Below the pieces are notes generated by a model. The model had not been told where the DNA came from. It saw only the letters and a program-made list of their open reading frames with translations, and made no database searches. 64,000 nucleotides of DNA from Corynebacterium maris DSM 45190 (GTDB taxonomy: Bacteria > Actinomycetota > Actinomycetes > Mycobacteriales > Mycobacteriaceae), in contig NC_021915.1 of assembly GCF_000442645.1 (NCBI RefSeq), positions 62,001 through 126,000 on the forward strand, read 5' to 3'. Of the stretch, positions 32,583 to 41,754 are shown piece after piece (the first letter of the stretch is position 1; the number at the start of each line of letters is the position of its first letter). Made by a program: the position numbers and the translations under genes.

Positions 32583-33737
32583 ATGCCGTTCAACCCCACC
32601 GCCCTGCAGCGCCTCGAAGACGAAATTAACCGTGACATCGACAACGGCGACTACGACGGCGTCAACGTCATCGTCGCCCAAGGCGGCGACATCGCCCTCC
32701 AAGGCACCTATGGCTTCGCCGAACGTGCCACCGAACGTTCTTCCCGCCCCGACGACGTCTACCGCATCCTCTCGCTGACCAAGGGTTTCACCAACGCCCT
32801 GGCCTACCGTGCCCTCGGCGAAGGCAAACTCGCCCTGTCCACCCGAGTCATCGACGTGATCCCCGAGTTCCTAGGCACCGACCCGTTCCACATGCTGCGC
32901 AAGGACCAGGTCAACCTGGGCCACCTGCTGACGCACCGCTCCGGCATGCCCGCCACCCCGAACCCCGGCCTGGGCCCCGACAAGTTTGGCGTGCTGGCCG
33001 ACGTCATCCAGGCGCTCGGCTCCGTCGACGTCATCCATGACCCCGGCTCCCAGGTTAACTACTCGCCGTCTATCAACCACGCCCTGATCGGGGAGATGGT
33101 CCGTCGTGTCTACGGCTACGAGCACTTCCGCGACCTGGCCCGGGAAATGATCTTCGAGCCCCTCGGAATGAAAGACACCGCCTTCGGCCTGCCCGCCGAG
33201 CGCCAAGATCGGGCCGTGCCGATCAAGGTCTATGTCCCCGAGGGTGGCTTCCTGGCGCCCGAGGACATCGAATGCCTCAACGACTACATCACCGAAGACG
33301 CGGAAATGCCGTGGGTAGGCGCCACCTCCACGGCCGAGGATGTGTTCAAGTTCGCGGAGATGCTGCGCCGGAAGGGCGAGGTCGACGGCGAACAGCTGAT
33401 CGCCCCGGCCGTCCTCGAACAGGCCACCTCCCTGCAGACTGGGGACATGATGAACGACCTGTACAGCATGGTCAACAACGAGCGCGGCTGGGAGGCGCCG
33501 AAGGGCAACATCGGCCTCGGCTTCATCCTCTCCGACGCCGGCACTGCCCCCAACTTCTTCGGCCCCTTCACCTCCGCCGGTTCGTTCGGCAACAACGGCG
33601 CCGGATCCACCCTCTTTTGGGTTGACCCGGTCCGCGACGTCACCTTCGTGTTCCTCTCCGCCGGCGTGATGGACGAAGGGCTCAACGTCGCCCGCTTCCA
33701 GAAACTCTCCACCATGGTCTCCGCCGCGGTCGTCTAG
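32583..33737 (+). CDS. Serine hydrolase of the beta-lactamase/esterase EstB family
   Basis: A 384-residue class C beta-lactamase-fold protein. The nucleophile motif SLTK (Ser64, Lys67) and the tyrosine motif YSPSIN (Tyr160) are intact. The third motif of true beta-lactamases (KTG) is not obvious, and the late loop reads SAGSFGNNGAGST, as in esterases or lactonases of this fold. No signal peptide is present, so it acts in the cytoplasm and not as a drug-resistance beta-lactamase. AAGAAGGAAA precedes the start. In this operon it may open a lactone or ester formed from a P450 product. Confidence 0.85.
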   Translation: MPFNPTALQRLEDEINRDIDNGDYDGVNVIVAQGGDIALQGTYGFAERATERSSRPDDVYRILSLTKGFTNALAYRALGEGKLALSTRVIDVIPEFLGTDPFHMLRKDQVNLGHLLTHRSGMPATPNPGLGPDKFGVLADVIQALGSVDVIHDPGSQVNYSPSINHALIGEMVRRVYGYEHFRDLAREMIFEPLGMKDTAFGLPAERQDRAVPIKVYVPEGGFLAPEDIECLNDYITEDAEMPWVGATSTAEDVFKFAEMLRRKGEVDGEQLIAPAVLEQATSLQTGDMMNDLYSMVNNERGWEAPKGNIGLGFILSDAGTAPNFFGPFTSAGSFGNNGAGSTLFWVDPVRDVTFVFLSAGVMDEGLNVARFQKLSTMVSAAVV

Positions 33738-33780
33738 GCCCGGCACCTCCCCCTCCGCTGCTCCCGAAAGGCCCTTCACC

Positions 33781-36027
33781 ATGACGTCCGTGCAAACCCC
33801 GCCCGTCGGCAAGTGCCCCGTCGCCCATACCTTCGACGCGATGGCCGACGACTACTACATTGACCCCGCCGCGTACCTCGCCGATTTCCGCCAAGACGCC
33901 CCAACGTTTTTCTACCCGCGCATGAACGCCTGGATCGTCACCCGCCACGAGGATGCCGTCACCGTGCTCTCCGACTGGAAGAGTTTTTCCTCCACCGCGA
34001 ACTCTGATCGCATGGACGTCCCCGAAAAACACCAGGGGGTGATTTCCTCGGAGCTGATGTCGCGCGTGCTGCTCGGGTCCGACCCGGACGGGCACACCGT
34101 CGCCCGCGGCGTGGCCCAGCTCGGCTTCCTCCAAGAGGACATGCAGGCCCTCCAGCCGGAGATCGAGGCCCGTGCCCACCGCATCATCGACTCCTTCGAA
34201 AACAACGGCCGCGGCAATCTGCTCGAGGACTACGGCATCGAGTTGACCACCCAGACCCTGCTCGCGCACATGGGGTTGGGCTACGAGTACGCCGATTTCA
34301 TCAAGCAGCTGCGCGACGACTTCTTCCACGTGCTCTCTTCGGCCCACGAACCGGTCTCCGAACCTGAGCACTCCACCGTGTGGGACCGGTACGTCGAATC
34401 CAACCTGCAGCTACGGGATCTCATCGAGTCCCGCCGCGATTCGGACGCCCGCGACCTGATCTCCATCATGGCCTCGCAGAAGAACGAACACGGCGAGTAC
34501 ATCTTGGGGGCCGACCAGATCGCGATCCATCTGACGGAGTTCGCCGCGGCCGGCACCGACACCACCGCCCAGGCCATGGCGAATGCGGTGTTGTTCCTGC
34601 AGGCCAACCCGGAGGCGAAGGACGACGCCCTGCTCGAGCCCGAGTTGTGGCCGCGCGTGTTCGAAGAAACCATCCGTCGCCGTAACTCTTCGACCTTCAC
34701 CTCACGCCTGGCCACCGTGGACGCCGTGATCGGCGGCGCGGAGATCACGGCGGGAGACCGCATCCTCGTTGCTTTGACCTCCGCCAACACCGATCCGGAT
34801 TACGTGGAGCGCCCCTTCGAGTTCGACATCCACCGCCCGGATCCGGAAGATCACCTGGCTTTTTCCACCGGGCGGCACAAGTGCCTGGGTAACCCGCTGG
34901 CGCGTGTCCAAGGACCGACCGGCCTGCAGGTGCTCTACGAACGACTCCCGTCGATCACCGTCGATGACCCTGAAGCCATTGACTTCGTGCGCTTCGCACT
35001 CATGCCGGCCCGCCGCTCCCTCAACGTGCGCTGGGACCTCCACGACGTGGAGCGTTCGAAGCAGCGGACCGTGCGCACCCTGAATCTGGTGGTGGCCGAG
35101 CGTCGTCACGAGTCCGACGGCGTCATCTCCCTTACCTTGGCGCACCCCGACGGCGGCGAGCTGCCGAAATGGAAACCGGGCGCCCACCTTGACCTGCACA
35201 TCCCCACCGAGGACGGCGCCGAGCTGATCCGCCAGTACTCCCTGTCGGGGAATCCGGACGACCGTTCCACCTACCGAGTGGGCGTGCTGCGGGAGGTCGA
35301 CGGCCGCGGCGGCTCCATCGCCGCGCACGAGCTCCGCGAAGGCGACGCGATCACCGTGTCTTGGCCGCGCAACAACTTCCGTTTCGCCGACTCCCCGGCT
35401 TACCTCTTCCTCGCCGGCGGCATCGGCGTCACCCCGATCCTGCCGATGATCCGGGAGGCCGAGCGACAGGGAAGCCAGTGGCGACTCGTTTACGGTGGGC
35501 GCACCCGTTCGTCGATGGCTTTCATTGACGAGTTGGCGGCCTACGGCGACAAGGTGCAGCTGGTTCCGCAGGACGAGCTTGGCCACCTGAACTTGTCCGG
35601 CATCCTCGGCGAGACGGCGGATGAGACCCTCATCTACTGCTGCGGACCCGAGGGCCTGCTCCAGGCGGTGGAGGCAGGCTCGGCGCACTGGCCGAAGAAC
35701 AGTCTGCGGCTGGAACGCTTCGCGCCGAAGCCGATCATCCGCGACTACGACGACGAACCCTTCGAGGTCGAGTTCACCGAGGCGGGCAGGACCGTCACCG
35801 TCGGCGCCGAGGAATCCGTGCTCGACGCCGCCGCCCGTATCGGCCTGCCGGTGATCTCCTCCTGCAAGGAAGGCACCTGCGGCACCTGCGAGACCCCGGT
35901 GGTCTCCGGCGAGGTCGACCACCGCGATTCGGTCCTCACCGCCAACGAACAGGACGCCAACGCCACCATGATGATCTGCGTCTCCCGCGCCTCCCGCGGC
36001 TGCGCCAAGCTGACCCTTCAGCGCTAA
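33781..36027 (+). CDS. Self-sufficient cytochrome P450 (CYP116B-like), copy 1
   Basis: A 748-residue fusion of a P450 with a phthalate-dioxygenase-type reductase. P450 part (about 1-415): oxygen-activation helix AAGTDTT (257-262), EETIRR (ExxR), and heme motif FSTGRHKCLGNPLAR with ligand Cys368. Reductase part (about 425-660): flavin motif RQYSLS and nucleotide motif GGIGVTP. The ferredoxin domain has a plant-type [2Fe-2S] cluster (Cys695, Cys700, Cys703, Cys733). Such enzymes need only NAD(P)H and O2. AAAGG precedes the start. It is the third gene of the operon and is followed by a close paralogue. Substrate unknown. Confidence 0.93.
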   Translation: MTSVQTPPVGKCPVAHTFDAMADDYYIDPAAYLADFRQDAPTFFYPRMNAWIVTRHEDAVTVLSDWKSFSSTANSDRMDVPEKHQGVISSELMSRVLLGSDPDGHTVARGVAQLGFLQEDMQALQPEIEARAHRIIDSFENNGRGNLLEDYGIELTTQTLLAHMGLGYEYADFIKQLRDDFFHVLSSAHEPVSEPEHSTVWDRYVESNLQLRDLIESRRDSDARDLISIMASQKNEHGEYILGADQIAIHLTEFAAAGTDTTAQAMANAVLFLQANPEAKDDALLEPELWPRVFEETIRRRNSSTFTSRLATVDAVIGGAEITAGDRILVALTSANTDPDYVERPFEFDIHRPDPEDHLAFSTGRHKCLGNPLARVQGPTGLQVLYERLPSITVDDPEAIDFVRFALMPARRSLNVRWDLHDVERSKQRTVRTLNLVVAERRHESDGVISLTLAHPDGGELPKWKPGAHLDLHIPTEDGAELIRQYSLSGNPDDRSTYRVGVLREVDGRGGSIAAHELREGDAITVSWPRNNFRFADSPAYLFLAGGIGVTPILPMIREAERQGSQWRLVYGGRTRSSMAFIDELAAYGDKVQLVPQDELGHLNLSGILGETADETLIYCCGPEGLLQAVEAGSAHWPKNSLRLERFAPKPIIRDYDDEPFEVEFTEAGRTVTVGAEESVLDAAARIGLPVISSCKEGTCGTCETPVVSGEVDHRDSVLTANEQDANATMMICVSRASRGCAKLTLQR

Positions 36028-36078
36028 GTGTCCCACCCTGATCAGTCCGGCCCTACAACCACGTAAAAGGACCCCGCC

Positions 36079-38331
36079 ATGACCAGCGCCCCGGCCGCCC
36101 CGGCCACTGGAAAGTGCCCCTTCAACCACGGCTTCGACGCCATGGGCGACGACTATTTCGCCGACCCGGCCGCCCATTTCGGCTCCGTCCGTGACGAGAC
36201 GCCTACCTTCTTCTACCCGCACCTCAACGCGTGGATCATCACCCGCCGCGAGGACGCCCTGACCGTGCTCGGGGACTGGAAGAAGTTCTCCTCCGCCGCC
36301 AACTCCGCGATGATCGAGGTCCCGGAGGAGCACCAGCACATCATCTCCCCGGATCTGATCTCCCGGGTGCTCGTCGGCTCTGACCCGCAGGGCCACACCA
36401 TCGCCCGCGGCGTGGCCCAGCTCGGCTTCCTCCAAGAGGACATGGACGCACTCGAGCCGGAGATCGAGGCCCGCGCCCACCGCATCATCGACTCCTTCGA
36501 GGCCAACGGCAAGGGCAACCTGCTCGAAGACTACTGCCTGGAGCTGACCACCCAGACGCTGCTGGCCCACATGGGCCTGGGCTACGAGTACGCCGACTTC
36601 ATCAAGCAACTGCGCGACGACTTCTTCCAGGTCCTGGCCTCCGCGCAGGAACCCTTCGAGGAGCCGATGCGCTCCATCGTGTGGAAGCGATACACCGAAT
36701 CAAACCTCACTCTGCGCGAGATCATCGAGTCCCGCCGCGAGTCGGATGCCCGCGACCTGATCTCCATCATGGCCTCGCAGAAGAACGAGGACGGCCAGTA
36801 CGTCCTAGGAGCGGACCAGATCGCGATCCATCTGACGGAGTTCGCCGCCGCCGGCACCGACACCACCGCCCAGGCCATGGCCAACGCCTTGCTCTTCCTA
36901 CAGGACAACCCCGAGGCGAAAGACGACGCTATCCTCGAGCCGGAGCTGTGGACCCGTGTCTTCGAGGAGACCGTCCGCCGTCGTCCATCGTCGACCTTCG
37001 CCTCGCGGATGTCGATGATCGACGTCGAACTCTCCGGCGCCAAGATCAAGAAGGGCGACATGGTCTGGATCGCCCTGGCTTCCACCAACACTGACCCGGA
37101 CTATGTCGAGGAGCCCTTCGCCTTCGACATCCACCGTCCGGACCCAGAAGATCACCTGGCGTTTTCCACCGGCCGGCACAAATGCCTGGGCAACCCGCTG
37201 GCGCGTGTCCAGGGGGCCGCCGGCCTCAAGGTGCTCTTTGAGCGTCTGCCGTCCGTCACCGTCGATGATCCGGAGGCCCTCGACTTCGTCCGTTTCGCGC
37301 TGCTCCCGGCCCGGCGTTCCTTGTGGGTGACTTGGGATGTGGCCGACATCGAACGCTCCAAGCAGCAGGTCGTGCGCACCCTCAACCTCACGGTGGCGCA
37401 GCGGCGGGAAGAATCTGACGGCGTCATCTCGCTGACGCTGCGCCACCCGGACGGCGGGGAGTTGCCCGCCTGGAAACCCGGTGCGCACCTGGATCTGCAT
37501 CTGCCGGGCGAGGACGGAGAGACGCTGCTGCGTCAGTACTCGCTATCGAGTGACAGCCACGACCGCTCGAGTTACCGGGTGGCGATCCTGCGGGAGGCCG
37601 ACGGCCGCGGCGGTTCCATGACGGCCCACGACCGGGTTCGCGAGGGCGATACGCTCACCGTCTCGTGGCCACGCAATAACTTCCGCTTCGTGGAGTCCTC
37701 GAATTACCTGTTTCTCGCCGGGGGTATCGGCATCACTCCTATCTTGGCGATGATCCGGGAGGCGGAGAAGGCAGGCAAAAAGTGGCGGCTCGTCTACGGT
37801 GGGCGCACTCGGGCGTCGATGGCTTTCACCGAGGAGCTGGCGGCCTACGGGGACAGAGTGCAGTTGGTTCCACAGGATGAGTTCGGACACCTGGACTTGT
37901 CGTCCCTGTTAGGGGAGCCGGCCGAGGACACTTTGATCTACTGCTGCGGGCCGGAGGGGCTGCTCCAGGCGGTCGAGGCGGGTTCAGCGCATTGGCCGAA
38001 GAACAGCTTGCGGTTGGAGCGTTTCTCGCCGAAGCCGATCACCCGCGACTACGATGACGAACCCTTCGAGGTGGAGTTCACTGAATCCGGCACGACGGTG
38101 ACCGTCGGCGCCGAGGCATCCATCCTGGACGCCGCCGCCAGGGCGGGGCTGTCCGTGATCTCTTCCTGCAAGGAAGGCACCTGTGGCACCTGCGAAACTC
38201 CGGTGGTCTCCGGCGACGTTGATCACCGCGATTCGATCCTGACCCCCGACGAGCAGGCCACCAACGACACCATGATGACCTGCGTTTCTCGCGCAGCACG
38301 TGGTTGCGGGAAGTTGCTGCTGAAACGATGA
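36079..38331 (+). CDS. Self-sufficient cytochrome P450 (CYP116B-like), copy 2
   Basis: A 750-residue paralogue of the preceding gene with the same three modules: AAGTDTT, EETVRR, the heme motif FSTGRHKCLGNPLAR (Cys369), RQYSLS, GGIGITP, and a four-cysteine [2Fe-2S] domain (CKEGTCGTC...C). Differences concentrate in likely substrate-recognition areas, such as the segment after EETVRRR (PSSTFASRMSM in place of NSSTFTSRLAT) and the F-G region (QEPFEEPMRS in place of HEPVSEPEHS). The pair therefore probably arose by duplication followed by substrate divergence. AAAAGGA precedes the start, 51 bp after copy 1. Confidence 0.93.
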   Translation: MTSAPAAPATGKCPFNHGFDAMGDDYFADPAAHFGSVRDETPTFFYPHLNAWIITRREDALTVLGDWKKFSSAANSAMIEVPEEHQHIISPDLISRVLVGSDPQGHTIARGVAQLGFLQEDMDALEPEIEARAHRIIDSFEANGKGNLLEDYCLELTTQTLLAHMGLGYEYADFIKQLRDDFFQVLASAQEPFEEPMRSIVWKRYTESNLTLREIIESRRESDARDLISIMASQKNEDGQYVLGADQIAIHLTEFAAAGTDTTAQAMANALLFLQDNPEAKDDAILEPELWTRVFEETVRRRPSSTFASRMSMIDVELSGAKIKKGDMVWIALASTNTDPDYVEEPFAFDIHRPDPEDHLAFSTGRHKCLGNPLARVQGAAGLKVLFERLPSVTVDDPEALDFVRFALLPARRSLWVTWDVADIERSKQQVVRTLNLTVAQRREESDGVISLTLRHPDGGELPAWKPGAHLDLHLPGEDGETLLRQYSLSSDSHDRSSYRVAILREADGRGGSMTAHDRVREGDTLTVSWPRNNFRFVESSNYLFLAGGIGITPILAMIREAEKAGKKWRLVYGGRTRASMAFTEELAAYGDRVQLVPQDEFGHLDLSSLLGEPAEDTLIYCCGPEGLLQAVEAGSAHWPKNSLRLERFSPKPITRDYDDEPFEVEFTESGTTVTVGAEASILDAAARAGLSVISSCKEGTCGTCETPVVSGDVDHRDSILTPDEQATNDTMMTCVSRAARGCGKLLLKR

Positions 38332-38337
38332 GGATGC

Positions 38338-38372
38338 CCCGGTCTCGTGCTCACCACGGGCATGAGACCAGG
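38338..38372 (+). terminator. Hairpin after the second P450 gene
   Basis: GGTCTCGTGC (38341-38350) pairs with GCATGAGACC (38360-38369) with one G:T pair and a nine-base loop. It lies just past the P450 stop. The flanks (CCCC / AGGGG) extend the stem imperfectly. It may be a partial terminator before the lipoprotein gene. Confidence 0.5.
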
Positions 38373-38487
38373 GGTTTCGTAGGGCGACGCCCCGATCCTC
38401 AGTACCTGACTACCTGAACAGACGCCCTCCCACGACCTCGTCCCGCAGCTTCTGCCCGATAAAGACCTTTCTCAGATTTGGAGTCCC

Positions 38488-39621
38488 ATGCACCCCGGCC
38501 GATCCGCCCACCGCGGCGCCTTCCTCGCAGTTCCCCTCGCTGGACTGCTCGCCCTCACCGCCTGCACCAGTCCGACCGAGGCGACCGAGGCCGACCCCGC
38601 CTCCGCCGAGACCGAGAACGCCTGGCAGGCACAGCTTCTCGACGCGCCCCATAAGCCCGAGGACCTGATCGAGCTGGCTTCCGGCACGGTGTTCGTCAGC
38701 GGCATGTCGGCTGATCCCGGTAGCGCCGACGGCGGTTCCGGAAGCCTGTACACCATGGATCCGGTCACTGGAGAGCTGGCGATTGCTTGGCCCGCTCCCG
38801 AGGTGGAGGAAACCCAGAATATGGAGCGGTTCGGTGAATGCCCGGGCCCGCCGGACACGAGCATCGCCTCGCCCCATGGACTTGGCGCCGAGACCGCCGA
38901 GGACGGCACCGAGCACCTGTACGTGGTCAATCACGGTGGCCGCGAAAGCGTCGAGGTCTTCGAGGTCACCGCCGCCGGGAGCGTCCCTGACTTGACCTGG
39001 GTGGGATGTTCGATCCTGCCGGAGGGAAGCTTCGGCAACGGTGTGGTGGCCGACCCCCGCAGCGATGGTTTCTACGTGACCGACTTTCTGGACCTGGCGG
39101 ACATGGAAGGGGAGTTTGAACGCGCCTTCGCCGACGAACCCACCGGCGCGGTCCTGCACTGGACGCCCGAGGGTGGCTGGAACCAGGTGCCCGACTCGCA
39201 GATGTCCACCCCAAACGGAATCGCGGTCTCCGAGGACGGTGCGTCGTTGTACGTCGCGTCCTGGGGTGGGCGAGAAATCGTTGAACTGGACGCCGTCACC
39301 GGCGAGCGCCTCAGCGCAGCGCCGATAGATCTCATGCCCGACAACCTGCGCTACACCGACGACGGACGAATTCTGGTCACCGGCCACGTGATCGACGACT
39401 TCGACACTTTCCTGGGCTACGAGTTCGGAGACCTCGAACCGGAGGAACGCTATGACGTCTACGCGCTCTCCCCGGACACGTTCACTCTGGAACCGATCGC
39501 CCAGGGAAACGTCCCAGGCTTCGGCAACCCCACGACGGCGCTGGACGTCGACGGCCGCATCTTCGTCGGTAGCGTGGCGGGGGATAAGATCCTCCAGCTC
39601 GACCCTTCAGAGCAGAGCTGA
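38488..39621 (+). CDS. Lipoprotein with SMP-30/strictosidine-synthase-like beta-propeller
   Basis: A 377-residue exported lipoprotein with lipobox LTAC (Cys26). The mature part has repeated propeller blades (GSLYTMDPVTG, DGFYVTDFLD, NGIAVSEDGASLYVASWGGREIVELD) resembling the SMP-30/gluconolactonase/arylesterase superfamily. Such proteins hydrolyse lactones or esters or bind ligands. GGAG precedes the start. It follows the P450 pair on the same strand after a possible terminator, suggesting an outside partner of the same pathway. A role in substrate capture or lactone hydrolysis is inferred. Confidence 0.8.
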   Translation: MHPGRSAHRGAFLAVPLAGLLALTACTSPTEATEADPASAETENAWQAQLLDAPHKPEDLIELASGTVFVSGMSADPGSADGGSGSLYTMDPVTGELAIAWPAPEVEETQNMERFGECPGPPDTSIASPHGLGAETAEDGTEHLYVVNHGGRESVEVFEVTAAGSVPDLTWVGCSILPEGSFGNGVVADPRSDGFYVTDFLDLADMEGEFERAFADEPTGAVLHWTPEGGWNQVPDSQMSTPNGIAVSEDGASLYVASWGGREIVELDAVTGERLSAAPIDLMPDNLRYTDDGRILVTGHVIDDFDTFLGYEFGDLEPEERYDVYALSPDTFTLEPIAQGNVPGFGNPTTALDVDGRIFVGSVAGDKILQLDPSEQS

Positions 39622-39681
39622 CTGAATTGAGGGCGTAACCGCGGGGATCGGCCATATTCTTCCGGACCCGCCGCCCATCGG

Positions 39682-40254
39682 TCAGGCCGGGCGGTGGTCC
39701 GAAAACAGAGTCAGCCACTGCCTGGTCAGGGCTTCGAGAACGAAGTCTTCGTTGTCTCGGTGTCCACGAACGTAGAGGAAATAATAGTTACGGTCCAGGC
39801 TCATCAGCAGCGAGACGAAGTCTTGCAGCCGTTGCCTGTTTTCAGCCAGACCCGGTAACGAGTAGCTCATCCGGCGGATCATGCCCAACCACTCGGCGGC
39901 CACCTCCTCGTCCTCGGACATGGCCTGCTCCACGGCGGCGAACTCGACCCTGAACTCCAAGAAAATGTCACGCACTTGTTCCAACCAAGCGCGGATGGAC
40001 TCCCCGTCGTGGGGAGCGGACTCAAAGAGTCGACGAAAAGGAACGATGATGTCCGGCTCTATCGCCTGCATCTTCGCCAGAACCAAGTCAGGCTTATTGC
40101 GGAAATGCAGGTAGAGGTTCGCTCGGCTGCCTCCAGCGGCTTTAGCGATCTGGTTCATGCTGCTGGCCCCGTAGCCCTGTTGCGAGAACAACTCGAAGGC
40201 GGCGTCGATGAATCGCTGACGGGTCTCCGCCGCTTGTTGCTCCCGCAGATTCAT
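39682..40254 (-). CDS. TetR-family transcriptional regulator
   Basis: A 190-residue regulator with an N-terminal TetR HTH (about 10-57: FIDAAFELFSQQGYGASSMNQIAKAAGGSRANLYLHFRNK) and a helical ligand domain. It is convergent with the P450/lipoprotein operon and has AAAGGAG upstream of its start. TetR proteins typically repress a neighbouring operon and are released by its substrate; the operator-like palindrome at 31645-31662 at the front of that operon is the obvious target. No copy of that palindrome was seen at its own promoter. Confidence 0.87.
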   Translation of the reverse strand: MNLREQQAAETRQRFIDAAFELFSQQGYGASSMNQIAKAAGGSRANLYLHFRNKPDLVLAKMQAIEPDIIVPFRRLFESAPHDGESIRAWLEQVRDIFLEFRVEFAAVEQAMSEDEEVAAEWLGMIRRMSYSLPGLAENRQRLQDFVSLLMSLDRNYYFLYVRGHRDNEDFVLEALTRQWLTLFSDHRPA

Positions 40255-40524
40255 TCAGACGCTCCTTTCACGCTGGGTGACCCCAATCTAGCCAATGCGG
40301 CGGGGCGGCCGAGTCATACAGGGGGTCGAGAAGTCAGTGTTGTCGGCCGCACAGTGGCGTGCGTGCCTGGAGTCGAACATGGTCTATATCTGATCACTCC
40401 CGAGGTCCCGGTGGGAACGGCCCGCCGCATTCCCTGCCTCGCGGATGGGTGACGGGCACTGAGGGACGGAGAACCATTTCTCACCGCGAAAAGGCTGTCT
40501 GCCTGGGAATTACGCACACTAAGG

Positions 40525-40543
40525 CAGGTTAGGCTACCTTAAT
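40525..40543. promoter_or_regulatory. DtxR-like iron box 1
   Basis: GCAGGTTAGGCTACCTTAA matches 14 of 19 positions of the DtxR consensus TTAGGTTAGCCTAACCTAA. It lies about 90 bp upstream of the siderophore-binding protein gene, in an AT-rich promoter. Repression by Fe(II)-DtxR is the expected control. Confidence 0.7.
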
Positions 40544-40549
40544 TTAATC

Positions 40550-40568
40550 AAGGCAAGGCTTGCCTATC
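40550..40568. promoter_or_regulatory. DtxR-like iron box 2
   Basis: CAAGGCAAGGCTTGCCTAT contains the palindrome GGCAAG-G-CTTGCC and matches 11 of 19 DtxR consensus positions. It is separated from box 1 by six bases, so the two could bind stacked DtxR dimers. Confidence 0.5.
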
Positions 40569-40629
40569 TTAATTTACTTTCCGGCCGCACACCCCCGCGC
40601 GCCACCACCACCAGAAAACGGAGACACCC

Positions 40630-41745
40630 ATGCGGAGATCCCGCACGCTCGCCACCCTCACGTCCCTGACCGCCGCCGCGCTGCTGGCCACTGGTTGCAC
40701 CGCCCCGGCCGAATCGCAGGACTCGGCCCCCGCCGCGGGAGGGGAGGAGACGATCACCGTCACCGACCAGCGCGGCGTCGAGGTCACCCTCGACGGCCCG
40801 GCGGAGAGCATCGCCTCGGCGGTCATCCCGGCGCCGGCGATCCTCGCCGCCGTCGACGGCTCCTGGGACCGGATCTCGGGGATCAACCAGTCGCTGCTGG
40901 ACGCCAACAAACAGGGCATCATCAGCCAGATCTTCCCCGACTCCGTGACCACCCTGGTGATCTCCGGGCCGGACTTCGTGCCCAACATGGAAGAGGTGCT
41001 GGCCGCCGACCCAGACGTCGTCATCCAGTGGGGCGACATGGGCGACGAGGTCATCTCCCCGCTGGAGCAGGCCGGCCTGCCCGTGATCGGCCTGGAGTAC
41101 GGCACCCAGGAGGATCTGGAGACCTGGATCGACCTCTTCGGCGACGTCATCGGTAAACCCGAGCGCGCCGACGAGATCATCGCGTGGATGCACGACGAGG
41201 CCGAGGCCGTCTCCGCGCAGGTCGAGAGCCTCGACGCCGAGTCCCCGCGCGCGTTGTCGCTGTCGTACTCGCAGCAGTCGCTGTCCGTGGACACCGCCAG
41301 CGACTACGCCCAACACGTCTTCGACGTGACCGGCCTGACCAACGTCGCGAAGGACGCCCCGGTCACCGACGGGGTGGTCAACGCCGAGCAAATCATCGAG
41401 TGGGATCCGGAGATCATCTTCCTGTCCGCCTTTAGCCCGGCCACCCCGCAGGACGTCTACGACGATCCGCGCTTGTCGGAGATCAGCGCCGTGAAGGACA
41501 AGCGCGTCTACCGGGCCCCGCTGGGCGTGTACCGCTGGCAGGTGCCCAGCGCGGAGTCGCCGCTGTACTGGAACTGGGTCGCCGCCCTGGCCTACCCGGG
41601 GCAGTTCGAGGTGGACCTGCCCGCCGAGATGCGCGAGCAGACCTCCTTCCTCTACAACTACGAGCTCAGCGATGGCGACGTCGACTTGGAGCTGCGCAGC
41701 GACATCAACGACGTCAGCGCCGACTACGCGCTGGTCTCCGAGTAA
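40630..41745 (+). CDS. Iron-siderophore ABC transporter substrate-binding lipoprotein
   Basis: A 371-residue lipoprotein (lipobox ATGC, Cys23) of the FecB/FhuD/BtuF type: one N-terminal lobe with DQRGVEVTLDGPAESI, a long connecting helix and a C-terminal lobe, and LAADPDVVIQWG and EQIIEWDPEIIFLSAF, which are typical of the family. It should capture a ferric siderophore or heme outside the membrane and pass it to the permease. GGAG precedes the start. It is the first gene of the iron-regulated operon. Confidence 0.9.
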   Translation: MRRSRTLATLTSLTAAALLATGCTAPAESQDSAPAAGGEETITVTDQRGVEVTLDGPAESIASAVIPAPAILAAVDGSWDRISGINQSLLDANKQGIISQIFPDSVTTLVISGPDFVPNMEEVLAADPDVVIQWGDMGDEVISPLEQAGLPVIGLEYGTQEDLETWIDLFGDVIGKPERADEIIAWMHDEAEAVSAQVESLDAESPRALSLSYSQQSLSVDTASDYAQHVFDVTGLTNVAKDAPVTDGVVNAEQIIEWDPEIIFLSAFSPATPQDVYDDPRLSEISAVKDKRVYRAPLGVYRWQVPSAESPLYWNWVAALAYPGQFEVDLPAEMREQTSFLYNYELSDGDVDLELRSDINDVSADYALVSE

Positions 41746-41754
41746 GGCGGGAAC

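Larger units (their letters stand above)
40255..40629. other. Intergenic region with TetR promoter and iron-regulated promoter
   Basis: 375 bp between the divergent TetR and siderophore-transport genes. The left end holds the TetR ribosome binding site and promoter. The right end is AT-rich and holds two DtxR-like boxes (listed separately). The middle, about 40320-40500, shows no gene. Confidence 0.6.

Noticed and set aside
32583..33737. Beta-lactamase conferring drug resistance
   Set aside because: No signal peptide and no clear KTG motif; the fold and context fit a cytoplasmic esterase better.
34702..36609. 635-codon minus-strand frame across the two P450 genes
   Set aside because: Antisense shadow of two proteins with all cofactor motifs intact.
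33781..38331. Assembly duplication as explanation for the two P450 genes
   Set aside because: The copies differ throughout at the DNA and protein level, with different intergenic sequences, so this is an old duplication.
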